Source: Stentor roeselii (taxonomy: Eukaryota; Ciliophora; Heterotrichea; Heterotrichida; Stentoridae). Taken from it: a stretch of 30,428 nt of DNA. The position numbers were made by a program, and so were the translations under genes. Every line of letters starts with the position of its first letter. The stretch's first letter is position 1. Positions 17,063 to 26,977 of this stretch are shown here, in pieces. The notes below the pieces were generated by a model. That model was given only the letters and a program-made list of their open reading frames with translations, was not told where the DNA came from and did no database searches. The stretch is taken from the NCBI GenBank assembly GCA_006503475.1, contig RSEH01000384.1, forward strand, positions 1 to 30,428. The letters run 5' to 3'.

Positions 17063-17647
17063 TTAACCAAAATTAACTCTTTTTAATTCCTCCAACTCTT
17101 TCTTCAGCCTTTCGATTTCGTTATCTTTTTCCTTCACTTTTATTGAATAATTCAAAAGCGCTTCAGCATAAATCGAGACTTTTTCATTTACTTTCATAAG
17201 CTTTTGCTGCAAGTTATCCTGTTCTGGGTTCCTCAAAAGACTAAAAAACATTGATTTGAGGACTTTGCAAGAAGCAGCACTTAAGAAAACTGGTTGAGAA
17301 GAGAAAAAAACTCGATTCATCAGATCATTCACGTCCTCATCTTCAATGACTGACACTTCTCCTGTTTTAACTGCATTTTCTTCTGTAGAACAATGAGTTC
17401 GGGCTGTCGGTAAATCGATTTCAAGCAGAAACTCATCACAAAGCGTGTTGACTAAGTAACCCAGACTCGACATTGAATACTCTGGACGTTTGGATTCTTT
17501 TGGAAGAGTTTTTGACTGAATTAGAGTCAGGAAGATTTGGTCGATTAGATTTTCTAGGGTTTCAGAAGTTTCTGAAAGGTTTTCATTACTATCAAAAGAA
17601 TCAGAAAGCTCGAGTTTGTTTAGTTTTTGGTTTGAAGCGGAGTTCAT
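17063..17647 (-). CDS. Unrecognised protein with C-terminal coiled coil
   Basis: The 194-residue protein has an acidic Ser/Glu-rich N-terminus (SDSFDSNENLSETSETLENL), a central part with hydrophobic helices (YSMSSLGYLVNTLCDEFLLE; VFLSAASCKVLKSMFFSLL) and a C-terminal leucine-zipper-like helix (VKEKDNEIERLKKELEELKR). It has no signal peptide or catalytic motif. The central pair of helices could be a dimerisation or RII-like fold, which I cannot confirm. The start at 17647 is preceded on the minus strand by AATAATTAAAATG, like other starts here. Confidence 0.75.
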   Translation of the reverse strand: MNSASNQKLNKLELSDSFDSNENLSETSETLENLIDQIFLTLIQSKTLPKESKRPEYSMSSLGYLVNTLCDEFLLEIDLPTARTHCSTEENAVKTGEVSVIEDEDVNDLMNRVFFSSQPVFLSAASCKVLKSMFFSLLRNPEQDNLQQKLMKVNEKVSIYAEALLNYSIKVKEKDNEIERLKKELEELKRVNFG

Positions 17648-17982
17648 TTTAATTATTTCTTTCTTTTATTAGCTAACTTGCATGGGAGGTTTTCGGTATA
17701 TTCAGTTGATGAAAGGTATTTAATCCATGAAATCTGAAAAATTAAAGATTACTCAGATCCTCAAATAATAAATTTTATCTAAACTTATCTTTCAATTCTT
17801 TCAACAATATTACCTCATAAAAAATACAATAAAAATTCTTAATAAAGATAAACCAATCAAAACATTCATGATAATTAAACTATTCTGAAAAAGCTCCTTC
17901 CTCTTCTCAACACCCAGCATTAATAAATCCACAAATAATCCATTCAAAATAACACCCTCTCTATTTCACCCTTAATATTTAA
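17648..17982. other. 335-bp divergent intergenic region
   Basis: Separates two head-to-head starts. The right two thirds (about 17800-17982) are strongly G-poor on the plus strand, as expected upstream of the plus-strand gene; CCTTAATATT lies at 17969-17978. No ORF or structured element is seen. Confidence 0.55.
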
Positions 17983-19485
17983 ATGAACATCCTTTTTCCT
18001 CCCCGCAGTGCAACAACCCGCAACAAAAGCTCAACAGAAATCAAGTCCTCTTCCAAGAACTTCACCTTTCGCGACCGTCAAATCCGTTTAATCTCGCAAG
18101 AAAAAAACTCTCGTTTAGTTCTAAACAAATCTTACATAAACAAGCCAGACAGCCACCTTCCTTCAAACGATTCAAAAGAAGTATCGCTTCAGCTTCACCT
18201 TCTAAAAAAGAACTTCGACCGAGCCTGTTCCGAGTTTTCAAAGCGAGACACTTTCATCGGCGGACTTAAGACCCAATTAGAAAAAATATCAGAAGTCGAG
18301 AAAAAACAACAGTCAAGTCTTGCGATGAAAGTTTTGGAAGTCTCGAGTCTTGAAGATTCAATCGAAACTGCGAAGAAAAATCAAGAGATTGAAGAAGAAA
18401 ACAAGGAAATTTTCATGCATGTTCTTGACCGCATGAGGACCACCATCGTGCATTTAAAGCAAAAGGCTCAGGACTTTAAAGTCACTCTTCATAAGAACTC
18501 CTTTCATTTGACTGTCGAGCAGGAAAACTCGACGAAGACAAAACAGTCCCGCGCCAAAACCGCCAACGCGATGGAAAGACTTAAAAATATCATCGACCTG
18601 GAAAAAAATGAGGAAAAACGCGAAATCAAAGACCTGGAAAAAAACATTGAGAAAAGAAAAGCCTCTGAAAACAACAGAAATGAAAGAAGAAAAAAACAAG
18701 CGGAAATCATTGAAAAAGCAATCATTGATAGTCAGAGCTCGACTTTAGAGGAGATGAGGGAACAGTTTTTCCTTAATCGACTTTGGTACCATGTTCAAAG
18801 TTTCAGGTTTGAAAGAGAAAAAAGCTCTTCTAAGCGATATGAAGACGCTTATTTAAAAATCAAACTTGAAACAGGAATTTTTGATATTCCTCTTTTTGTT
18901 GAGAAATTTTTAACTAAAGAAAAAGACTACCGCGAAACCTTGGAAAGTGTAAAAACCAAGGAAGTCGAACTTGGCTCTTACAAGAAAAAAATCACTAAAA
19001 TGCAAGAAGGCATTGAAAAGTTCCAAATGATGACTGGCAATTTTCACTTCGATAGAAAAAACTCTAAAAAGACTGTAAAACTTGGAAAAGAACTCAAAGA
19101 AATGAATGAAAAGAAAACTGGACTACTCTTGGTACATGATAAGGTAAAGAAATGGGCAAATAAAATGAGGAATAAGGTGATGGTTAATTGTATGGATTCT
19201 GTTTTTGAAACTGGAATTGGATATGCTGAGCCAAAGGTTTTGAAGGACTGGTTTGATGATATTGCTGAAGGGGTTAAAGCACTTTTGACGAAGTATCGTG
19301 ATGGCAAGGCGAAAGAAATTAATATTTCCAGGGAGTTTTCGAAGGAAATCGTGGAGGAAAATATTGAGGTTAAAAGATTTTTTAGAAGGACTATCACACC
19401 TCTTGACTCGAATGATTTACTTGCTGTTGAAAATGATTTTGAGAATGATTTTAGTAGAAGACCTTCGAAAAAAATACAAAATTAA
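17983..19485 (+). CDS. Coiled-coil protein resembling ODAD3/CCDC151 (outer dynein arm docking)
   Basis: The 500-residue protein is basic and mostly coiled coil from about residue 65. The best family clue is residues about 287-345: YEDAYLKIKLETGIFDIPLF followed by VEKFLTKEKDYRETLESVKT. This fits the 'YE.AF..IK.ATG..D...V..RFL.Q......L' signature I recall for ODAD3/CCDC151 and its algal relative ODA10, which help assemble or dock outer dynein arms. A later segment (GLLLVHDKVKKWANKMRNKV) also fits. The N-terminal 60 residues are Ser/Arg-rich and probably disordered. Other docking-complex coiled coils (CCDC114/CCDC63) share part of this signature and remain possible. Single exon; ends in TAA. Confidence 0.6.
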   Translation: MNILFPPRSATTRNKSSTEIKSSSKNFTFRDRQIRLISQEKNSRLVLNKSYINKPDSHLPSNDSKEVSLQLHLLKKNFDRACSEFSKRDTFIGGLKTQLEKISEVEKKQQSSLAMKVLEVSSLEDSIETAKKNQEIEEENKEIFMHVLDRMRTTIVHLKQKAQDFKVTLHKNSFHLTVEQENSTKTKQSRAKTANAMERLKNIIDLEKNEEKREIKDLEKNIEKRKASENNRNERRKKQAEIIEKAIIDSQSSTLEEMREQFFLNRLWYHVQSFRFEREKSSSKRYEDAYLKIKLETGIFDIPLFVEKFLTKEKDYRETLESVKTKEVELGSYKKKITKMQEGIEKFQMMTGNFHFDRKNSKKTVKLGKELKEMNEKKTGLLLVHDKVKKWANKMRNKVMVNCMDSVFETGIGYAEPKVLKDWFDDIAEGVKALLTKYRDGKAKEINISREFSKEIVEENIEVKRFFRRTITPLDSNDLLAVENDFENDFSRRPSKKIQN

Positions 19486-19730
19486 GTAATTTGTTTAGTA
19501 GTTTTTAATGGATTTGGAGAATATTAAGTAAAAGTTTCGATTAGTTTTCAGAGGACTTTTGAGTGTTAGAACACTAACTGCAATTCCATCGTCATATAAT
19601 TATAATTATAGCTATTAGAACATCTTTGAATTCATGAAAGTTTCTAAAAACTAAATATTTATTCTTCTAATCAATCAATTTTTCTTCAATCAAGGTTAAC
19701 TCACATCTACACCGCGGCGAAAAAAATAAA

Positions 19731-19740
19731 CCTTAATAAA
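19731..19740 (+). promoter_or_regulatory. CCTTAATAAA upstream motif
   Basis: Exact copy of the 15175 motif, ending 8 bp before the GPCR start codon. If it is an initiator, the 5' UTR would be only a few bases long. Just upstream is an unusual GC-rich patch (CACCGCGGCG, about 19711-19720). Confidence 0.3.
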
Positions 19741-19748
19741 TTATCGTA

Positions 19749-20603
19749 ATGTCGTGTTCTAATTTAGTCTACCAAGTTGAATTCTTTACAAACCTAGTCT
19801 GCTGCTCACTTTCACTCCTTGGAAGTATCTCAGTGATCATAATCATCATAAAATACGAACTTTACGAAGCCTATTCATTCAAAATTCTTATTTACATATC
19901 AATCAATGATTGTGTGAGGTCCTTATCAGGTCTATTAGAGTACCACTATAATCAAATCCCATTAGCCTGTATGCTTTTCGCATTCATAGACAACTTTTTA
20001 TTCATCTCGAATCTTTGCTGGGCTCTTTGTCTAAGTGTAACGATTTATCAAATAATAGTTCTAGAGGAGACTTGCTTCGAAAAGCATTTAAAATGGTGGA
20101 TTCTTGTCTCTTATCCTCTCGCAGGATCTATTCAGGCACTTCCTTTTTCTACCCAGTCTTATGTCTCCAAACAAGGCTCTTGTCAGGTTTCGATAAACAA
20201 AACAGGCAATATTTGGAGATTTTCCTCGTTTTATGCCCCTTGTTTTTTGATTTCAAGTATTGTGATTTGGCTTTTTGTGAAAGTTTATCAGAAGGTGCAG
20301 GTTTTAGAAAGTATTAAGATGAAAAATGTTATTTTTGATAGAGGTTTTGTATATATTTATATTATCTTAGCGGTTTTGATACCGTTTTTGATTGTCAGGA
20401 TTTTCCAGATCTTTTATAAAGATTGCATTTTGGATTTTTTCGTGATGGTTATGTTTAATATGAATATTTTGCAGGGATTTTTTAACAGTTTAGTGTTTTT
20501 TTCCAATGGAGGATTCAGAAAATTTGTTAAGAAGACTATCATCCGGTGTAGTGAAGCTAATGTTTCTATTGCAACCTTGAGGATTAGTTATGCTTCTAAT
20601 TAA
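19749..20603 (+). CDS. Seven-transmembrane receptor, cAMP-receptor-like (class E)
   Basis: The 284-residue protein has seven hydrophobic segments with short loops and little N-terminal extension. Segment 1 is about 11-35 (LVCCSLSLLGSISVIIIIIK); segment 3 contains NLCWALCLSVTIYQIIV; segment 7 ends in NILQGFFNSLVFF, matching the 'LQGF-N-hydrophobic' end typical of Dictyostelium cAR/CRL receptors and relatives. Cys74 and Cys143 could form the usual extracellular disulphide. The tail is short and basic (RKFVKKTIIRCSEAN), a plausible G-protein contact with a Cys for palmitoylation. The ligand is unknown. It ends in TAA TAA. A 7TM-RGS gene lies about 6 kb downstream. Confidence 0.82.
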   Translation: MSCSNLVYQVEFFTNLVCCSLSLLGSISVIIIIIKYELYEAYSFKILIYISINDCVRSLSGLLEYHYNQIPLACMLFAFIDNFLFISNLCWALCLSVTIYQIIVLEETCFEKHLKWWILVSYPLAGSIQALPFSTQSYVSKQGSCQVSINKTGNIWRFSSFYAPCFLISSIVIWLFVKVYQKVQVLESIKMKNVIFDRGFVYIYIILAVLIPFLIVRIFQIFYKDCILDFFVMVMFNMNILQGFFNSLVFFSNGGFRKFVKKTIIRCSEANVSIATLRISYASN

Positions 20604-20976
20604 TAAGTTGGGATGATTAAGGATTTGAGAACTTATAGTAGACCTTGAGATAGAATTATATTTTGTATGTATTCTCTTGAGTAATAAATGCTATAATCAA
20701 ATTTGGAGATTTCCAGATAACTTGATATATATTAAACTCGTAAAAATATGTTATGCTATATTTGATGTCTATATTTTCATATTATTGTTAAATTATGTTG
20801 TAGAACTATTAGTCTGCTATATCAAGAACTCTTTTAAAGCCCTATAACAAAATTTCCTCTACTTACTTAAAATTTTATCTAATTAAATAGTTCTGCAGTT
20901 CAATTCTAATATCTAAAAAATAATTGTTAAATAATTTTTTTATTATTGATTTACAAAGGCTTTATTATTCAATAAT
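20604..20976. other. 373-bp intergenic region, nothing recognised
   Basis: Very AT-rich, with stops in all frames. It holds the 3' flank of the GPCR gene and the 5' flank of the giant receptor gene; GCTTTATTATTC lies shortly before the latter's ATG. No RNA gene or repeat is seen. Confidence 0.6.
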
Positions 20977-23900
20977 ATGAAAGGCGGACGACTCTTAATC
21001 CTCGTTTTAGTTAGCTTCACTTCATCGCTTTACTGCTACCCTCCACCTTGCAAAAATTGTAAAACTGGAGTTCTTTATGAAGATCAACAATGCATAAATA
21101 AATGTCCAGACCCTCAAGATCCAAATACCAACCCATGTTATATGAAATTCCGAGATACAATCTTTACTTTGTCCTTTTACTCATTTTCCGATATTTCTGC
21201 CAAAGCTTTTTCTTCCTTCAAAACTCCCCATGGACTTCCTTTTTCCGATTCATCAAAATTCAGTCCATTACCAACCTTAAATCAAGGATTTTATTTTAGT
21301 TCAAACAGTAGTTTAATCAATGAAATATCAAGGGTACTTTCTCCAGATTTCACCTTTCACTTATCAGCGATTTTCAAACAGCCAGGTGATGTATTCAGAA
21401 TAAAAACTCCATCTTTAACGTATTTTTACCTCAGAGTAGATGAAGGATTCCTTGTAGTTGAAATTTTGTTACAACATTTTCAGATCACAGAGATTAAAAA
21501 CTTTTCAATTCCTTTTAACAAAAATGGATGGGATATTTTTTCAATGAAAATTTACCACACTTCTAATAATTGTCTAAAATTGAATTTTACCACACTGGAA
21601 AATTTTAAGACATTCTTAGAGTGTGACTATGAGTTTCAGGTACCTGACCAGCCTTATACCATGATTTTTGGTAGTCAGACCAACTCAAGCTTCAAAGGCT
21701 TTTTGCTTGACGCGATGTGGGGAAATTCAAAAAACGAATATTTTTACAAGCCCGAGTTCAAAATGACATGCTTATGCGACTTCAACGAATACTGCTCCTC
21801 AGGAAATTGTATCCCCTGCCCAAGTAATTGCTCTGATTGGCCTTGGTGTTCTCGAGAATCGTGCACTTTTTGTTATTCAGCAGCTTGTAAGAACTGCTCA
21901 AACTATTACTTCTCCGGGTGCACAAAATGCATTGATATCAATAAAACAGCTCCAAACTGCGAATGTGGACCATATTGTGAAACATGCAAATCAACTTTTG
22001 AGTGCACTAGTTGTGTGGATCAATACAAATTAGAAGGTTCAATATGCACTTTAACTCCATATAAAAAAGGGGAAAGCAGTCTTGTCTTCAACTATGAATT
22101 CAGGACTTTTGAGCAATTCAAAGGAGATGTTTTTCAAAGTGGATCGAATAATTCGACTTATTTCCCTTTGAACCATGAATTAGATGACCCGCTTGTTCTT
22201 GATAAAAGAGGAGCTGTTTTAAGCCCTCAGTCTTATTTTATATCATCCCCTCAGGTGAACCTGTTTTTAAACTACACTTTCACTGTGAGTACCTGGACAT
22301 TTGCAGAAGTCATCATCAATTTCGGGAATTTTGTTTATAATTCTAAAGGAAAGTGCAAGATTGATTTGATGTCTACAGAAAATACAGAAACTTTTCATGG
22401 TTTTATGAAAAATCCTCAACTCACAGAATGGGTCTTTCAATCATTATCAATCGTTTTTGAGAAAAGCGAGACAACATTAAGGATGGTGATGGATAATCGA
22501 GTAACTTCACTTTTTTCGATATATGGATTCGTTTATGTGTCTTCAGGAAATTCAGTAAGGATCTATTCAAATGAATCCGCGATGATTTACTACTTGATGA
22601 TCGACCAGGTGAATATCGAAAGAACTAGAAATTTTAATGATTATGGCCCAGGTATTCCCTGCTTTTATTGGGCATATTGGAATGATTTTATCAAAGGTTG
22701 CTATTATTGTCAAAATAGTCATAATTCAATTTGTAACACCTTCGGAACTGATTCCATTTGTAAGGACTTAAACTGTTCATCATGTAATTATAATAACGAA
22801 ACTTGTACTCAAGATCGCAATGCCATATGTCACCAAGGTTTAAATTTCACCTCAGGGAAATGCTGTTATATTGATTGTTTAGACTGCTTCGAAAAATCAA
22901 AATTTGCATGCTTTCAGTGCATTCCTTCTAAGAAACTTCTCGGCCATACTTGTGTTGAGGCCTGTCCAAGTGGCTTTGATTTGAATAAAAGTGTCTGCTT
23001 ATCGAAAGTTGGTCCAGTTGTTGACATTCAATTCGACAAGATACTTTTAGAATTTAATGACTCTTCAGTATACAAAAATCTTGTCCAAGCAGGAAATGAA
23101 TCAGTTGAATATCCTTTTGTGAACCCTACCCATCCACTCCCTGCCTATCAAAGAGGGTTTTATTTTAGAGAGAAAAGTTTTGTCAGTGTCTCGGATATTC
23201 TAATGAGTTATAATTTTTCAATATTTTTTATGATACGTTTGCAAGCATCAGGAGTTATATTTCAGAAAGGTGGTATTTCTGTTTGCTTGATTGATAGCTA
23301 TCTTTACATAGAAGACAAAGTCAAGGGGTTTAATCACTCATTTAATGCTCCAAACTTTAACACCTGGCTATCCATGATAATAAACTTTTCTGGATCCATA
23401 AGTCTCTACACCTCCGTTAAAGTTTTTTCCTATCCAAATAAAACAGACTCAACATATAACCCTTCAATAATTTTTGAAACCTCATCTTCTCCAATCATCC
23501 TCGGTTCCTCATCAAATTCCTTCCAAGGTTTTATTTGGCAGTTTAGACTTTACAACTACAACTTCAAAATCCTATCAGAAGCAAATCTCTGCATAGGACT
23601 CAAAAATTCTACCTGTTTACAACCATGTGAAATAGAAGAATTCTTCAAAAACGGAAGCTGCGATTCCTGCAAAAGCTGTCCTTTAGGATGCATCAGAAGT
23701 GAAGACTGTTTCTTATGCCAAGACCCGTTGTGCAAGTCTTGCATTGACTTTGAGTTAGGTTGCGATTCTTGTAAAGAAAACTCTGTTCTGATCGATAAAA
23801 GATGTGAATGCCTTGAAGGGTATTACTTGGATCAAGCAACTTTAACTTGCAGTCATTGCAAAAATAATTGCAAAGCATGTAAAAGTGAAAACGATTGCGA

Positions 23901-26616
23901 GTGTTTCGAAGATTCCCATCAAGAAAAACTTTCCTGCGTTTGTGATACTGGATTTTGGGCGAATTCAACAAGTTCTTGCTCGAAGTGTCATGAGTGGTGC
24001 AAAGAATGCTTTGGTGACCAGAAGAGCCAATGTAAAAACTGTTCAAATTACTTAATTGGAAGTTTTTGTGTCAATGCTTGTCCTTTTGATTACTTGGAAA
24101 CTGGTCATTTTTGTGATGATCAAGGAGGCGGTTTGAGTTTAAGCTTCAGGTTTGACAGACTTGACGGTAAATTTGAGAGTAAAGGAATAAACTTGCTTTG
24201 TGGGAAATCTGGAAAGTTTTATCCTGAACTTGAATTATACGACCCTTGGCCTGCTTATCAGAGAGGGCTTTACTTTAATGATGAAAACTTCTGCAGAGCA
24301 CCTTATGCGAATAAAGAGTATTTGTTAGGGATCGAATTTAGTCTTCAAGTTTGGTTTAATCGCTTTAGTGATAAAGGAACTCTAATTAGTGTTCAAGGTT
24401 CAGGATCAAGTTTTCTAGTTTTTTTTGAAAAAGATTTGATTAGACTAGAAATCGTTTTAGATTCAAAATTCGAGTTTTCTTATTTGAACTCACTTCCTCA
24501 GGTCTGGACCCTGCTGACAATAAATGTGAAATATCAAGACTCTTGTTCTATCGCCTTCGCAGTGAACCAAGACCTGTCTTCTTATTCAGAACTAGAAAAA
24601 CTTCCTTTTAACAATTCAGACAGTTCACCTATTTACCTCGGAAGTGAAAAAAATAAAGGAAACTCATTCTCCGGGTTTATCTACGAGATGTCTCTTTACA
24701 AGTCACCTCAAAACCCTTCAAAATCTCAAAGTTTTTCAGAATCTTGCGGATTTTTCCCAGCAAATGAAAATTGTTTGCCTTTTTGCAACATTTCAACTTA
24801 CCCTGAAGAGCGAAACTGTTTCAACTGTCACAAAAAGTGTTTGAAAGGCTGCAGGAATTTAAATTCTTGCAATTTATGTCATGACTTGAACTGCTTTGAA
24901 TGTTCTGATTATTCTGCTGGGACTTGTCGTAAATGCCGAGAAGGTTTCAGAGAGTTTCAAGGAATTTGTGTTGAAATTTGCAAGAGTTTTGAATATTTTG
25001 AGGAACAAGAAGTTAAATGCAAAAGTTGTCCGATGCTTTGCCTGACTTGCCTTTCTGATGAGATTTGCTTGAATTGTTCGGATTCAGCTGAGTTGAATAG
25101 TTTTAATAAATGTGCATGCATCAAAGGCTTTAGTGGCCAAGAGAGTTGCTTTAGGAACTATTTTAACGCTTCAATATCTGTCAGTTCTTCAAATATTGTA
25201 ACTCTTCATTTTTCAGAGGTGCTAGAATCAGAACTTTCTGCAGATATTTTAAATTTGACAGTAGATTCAGTGTCCGTTCAGTTTAAGTTGAAGAAAATTG
25301 ATTCTTCCTCATATAAAATAATTTTAACAGAAAAAAACATAGAAAAAGACTCTCGAATCATTTTAATTTTCACAGCTCAAGTGATTTCAATAGAAAATTC
25401 TTTACTTTCTACAGAATTCTTAACTGCTTTACTCTTTTCGCATTATTCTAGCTCAGACTCTGAAACAATTCTCACCATCCAGTCAACAACTTCAAAAGGA
25501 ATGATCGCCTTGAGCGCTTTAAGCTTCGGTTTAGGTTTCGCTACTTTCGACATAAAAAGATTCTTCGATTTGAGGAACACTGCTGAAATTTTTTCTGTTA
25601 TTGTTTTGTCTGAAATTGAACTTGACGATTATCTCAGAGCTTTTTTGAATGAAATTCATAAAACTTCAACTTTGCCTTCTTTTTTCAATGCTTTTATTGA
25701 CTCTTCGCAAGGAGTCAGACTTCCAAGTCGCTATCGAAATTACGGGTATGAAACGAATTTTATCATTTTGAATGCTGGGATGTACTTTATGACTTTTTCA
25801 GGACTTTTTGTGGTTTATTTTCCTTTTAAGGTCTTTCACCTGGTGAAACCTAACAAATTAACTGAAATTGTGATGAATTACTTGGAATTTGATGCTTTTC
25901 TCAAATTATGGGTGCAGGGATTTCTTGAAGTTTCAGTTTGTGCGATTTTAGGAATTTGGTTTTCTGAATTTGCGAATCCGATGCAAGTGATTGATGTTAT
26001 TCTTTGTTTTTTTGTTCTGGTATTTTTCAATTAGGTCTTGAATTTTGTTGGAATCGTTGTTTTGGCCCTGCTAATTCAGAGACATTCAATTATCAAGGAT
26101 GAAGAGCAAATGAAAGACTTTTTGAAGAGATATAAAAACTTTTTTGGCGAGTTTAAACCTGGCTCTACTTGTTTTTATTATTTCATCTTCATAATAAGAA
26201 GAGAATTTATATTGGTTTCACTTTTCATTCAAGAAGAATGGCTTGAGTTATCAATTCAGTTGATTTTATCATCAGCAGTATTTTTTTATTTGATTTTTTC
26301 AAAAATTCATCTTGATTTGAACATTCTCTCTCTTCGTATCATTAGTGAAGTTTGCACCCTCGGCTTTTTCTGGGTAATAGTATTGAAATTCTACTTTCAG
26401 GTTAAAATTTCTGGTTTTGCTATTATTGGTGTTGCTGGTTTGGCTCTTTTAGCAAACCCTTTGTTTGGAATTGTTAAGATGGTGATTAAGGCAAGGGCTT
26501 GGGTAAGATCGAGAAGACAGAAGATTATGACTACTTCTGTTATTCCTGTTGATCATGTCATTGAGACTAATAAATCGAAAAATGATGCGAAATTTATAAC
26601 ATCAACGAGAAATTAA
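20977..26616 (+). CDS. Giant Cys-rich/LamG-like surface receptor with C-terminal multi-TM module
   Basis: Exons 20977-26019 and 26035-26616 encode 1,874 residues. A signal peptide (LLILVLVSFTSSLYC, to about residue 20) leads to four alternating units of a beta-rich LamG/concanavalin-like domain (about 60-250, 366-560, 677-860, 1050-1245) and a Cys-rich furin/EGF-like stretch with many C-x2-C pairs. The LamG-like domains share landmarks such as PAYQRGFYF and GSSSNSFQGFIWQFRLYNY. A further beta domain (about 1394-1490) resembles an Ig-like or Big-type fold. About eight membrane segments follow (about 1505-1840), with a conserved-looking IIRREFILVS, then a short cytosolic tail. The multi-TM part recalls fungal TRP-like/FLC domains, but weakly. 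It is probably a ciliate surface receptor or adhesion protein; ligand and activity are unknown. Numerous N-x-S/T sites suggest heavy glycosylation. Confidence 0.88.
26020..26034 (+). other. 15-nt intron in the giant receptor gene
   Basis: The intron reads GTATTTTTCAATTAG, phase 0 between CTG and GTC, with A at position 10. Removal joins VILCFFVLV to LNFVGIVVLAL, giving a long uninterrupted hydrophobic stretch; retention ends the protein inside the membrane domain. Confidence 0.92.
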
Positions 26617-26977
26617 GTAGGATTTAGATTTAGACTTTATTATTAATTATTCTAAATGCGATGCTGATTCAAGATATTAGAATTTTCATATAATTAATAT
26701 TTTTTCTGAATAATAGCTTGCACCTAATTCACAAGTTAGATAATAACTATAGTATTAATTCAACCTAGTGCATATATATATTCGGATCAATAGTTAGTTT
26801 ATAAACTGATTTTTAGAATAATATCTCGAGTAAAGATTATTCTAGTTTAAAAATCATTACTTATTATCATTAAACCTTCATACAAACTTCCATAATTAAA
26901 TTAATCTTATGATTCTATGGTAATATGTCAGGAATTATTAAGGGTTTAAACAGTCATAAAATGATTTAAATGAATTT
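26617..26977. other. 361-bp intergenic region between convergent genes
   Basis: AT-rich 3' flanks of the giant receptor and 7TM-RGS genes. It contains a 12-bp perfect palindrome AGTTTATAAACT (26796-26807) and, directly after it, the inverted repeat listed separately. No coding potential. Confidence 0.6.
26808..26855. repeat. Inverted repeat, about 15-bp stem with bulge
   Basis: GATTTTTAGAATAAT (26808-26822) pairs with ATTATTCT (26836-26843) and, after a 5-nt bulge, AAAAATC (26849-26855), around a 13-nt loop. Located between two 3' ends, it could form a 3'-UTR or termination hairpin on either transcript. The AT content makes chance formation plausible. Confidence 0.45.

Noticed and set aside
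26020-26034. Two separate genes either side of the stop at 26034
   Set aside because: Only 3 bp separate the ORFs, and the 15-nt intron joins them inside a hydrophobic segment.
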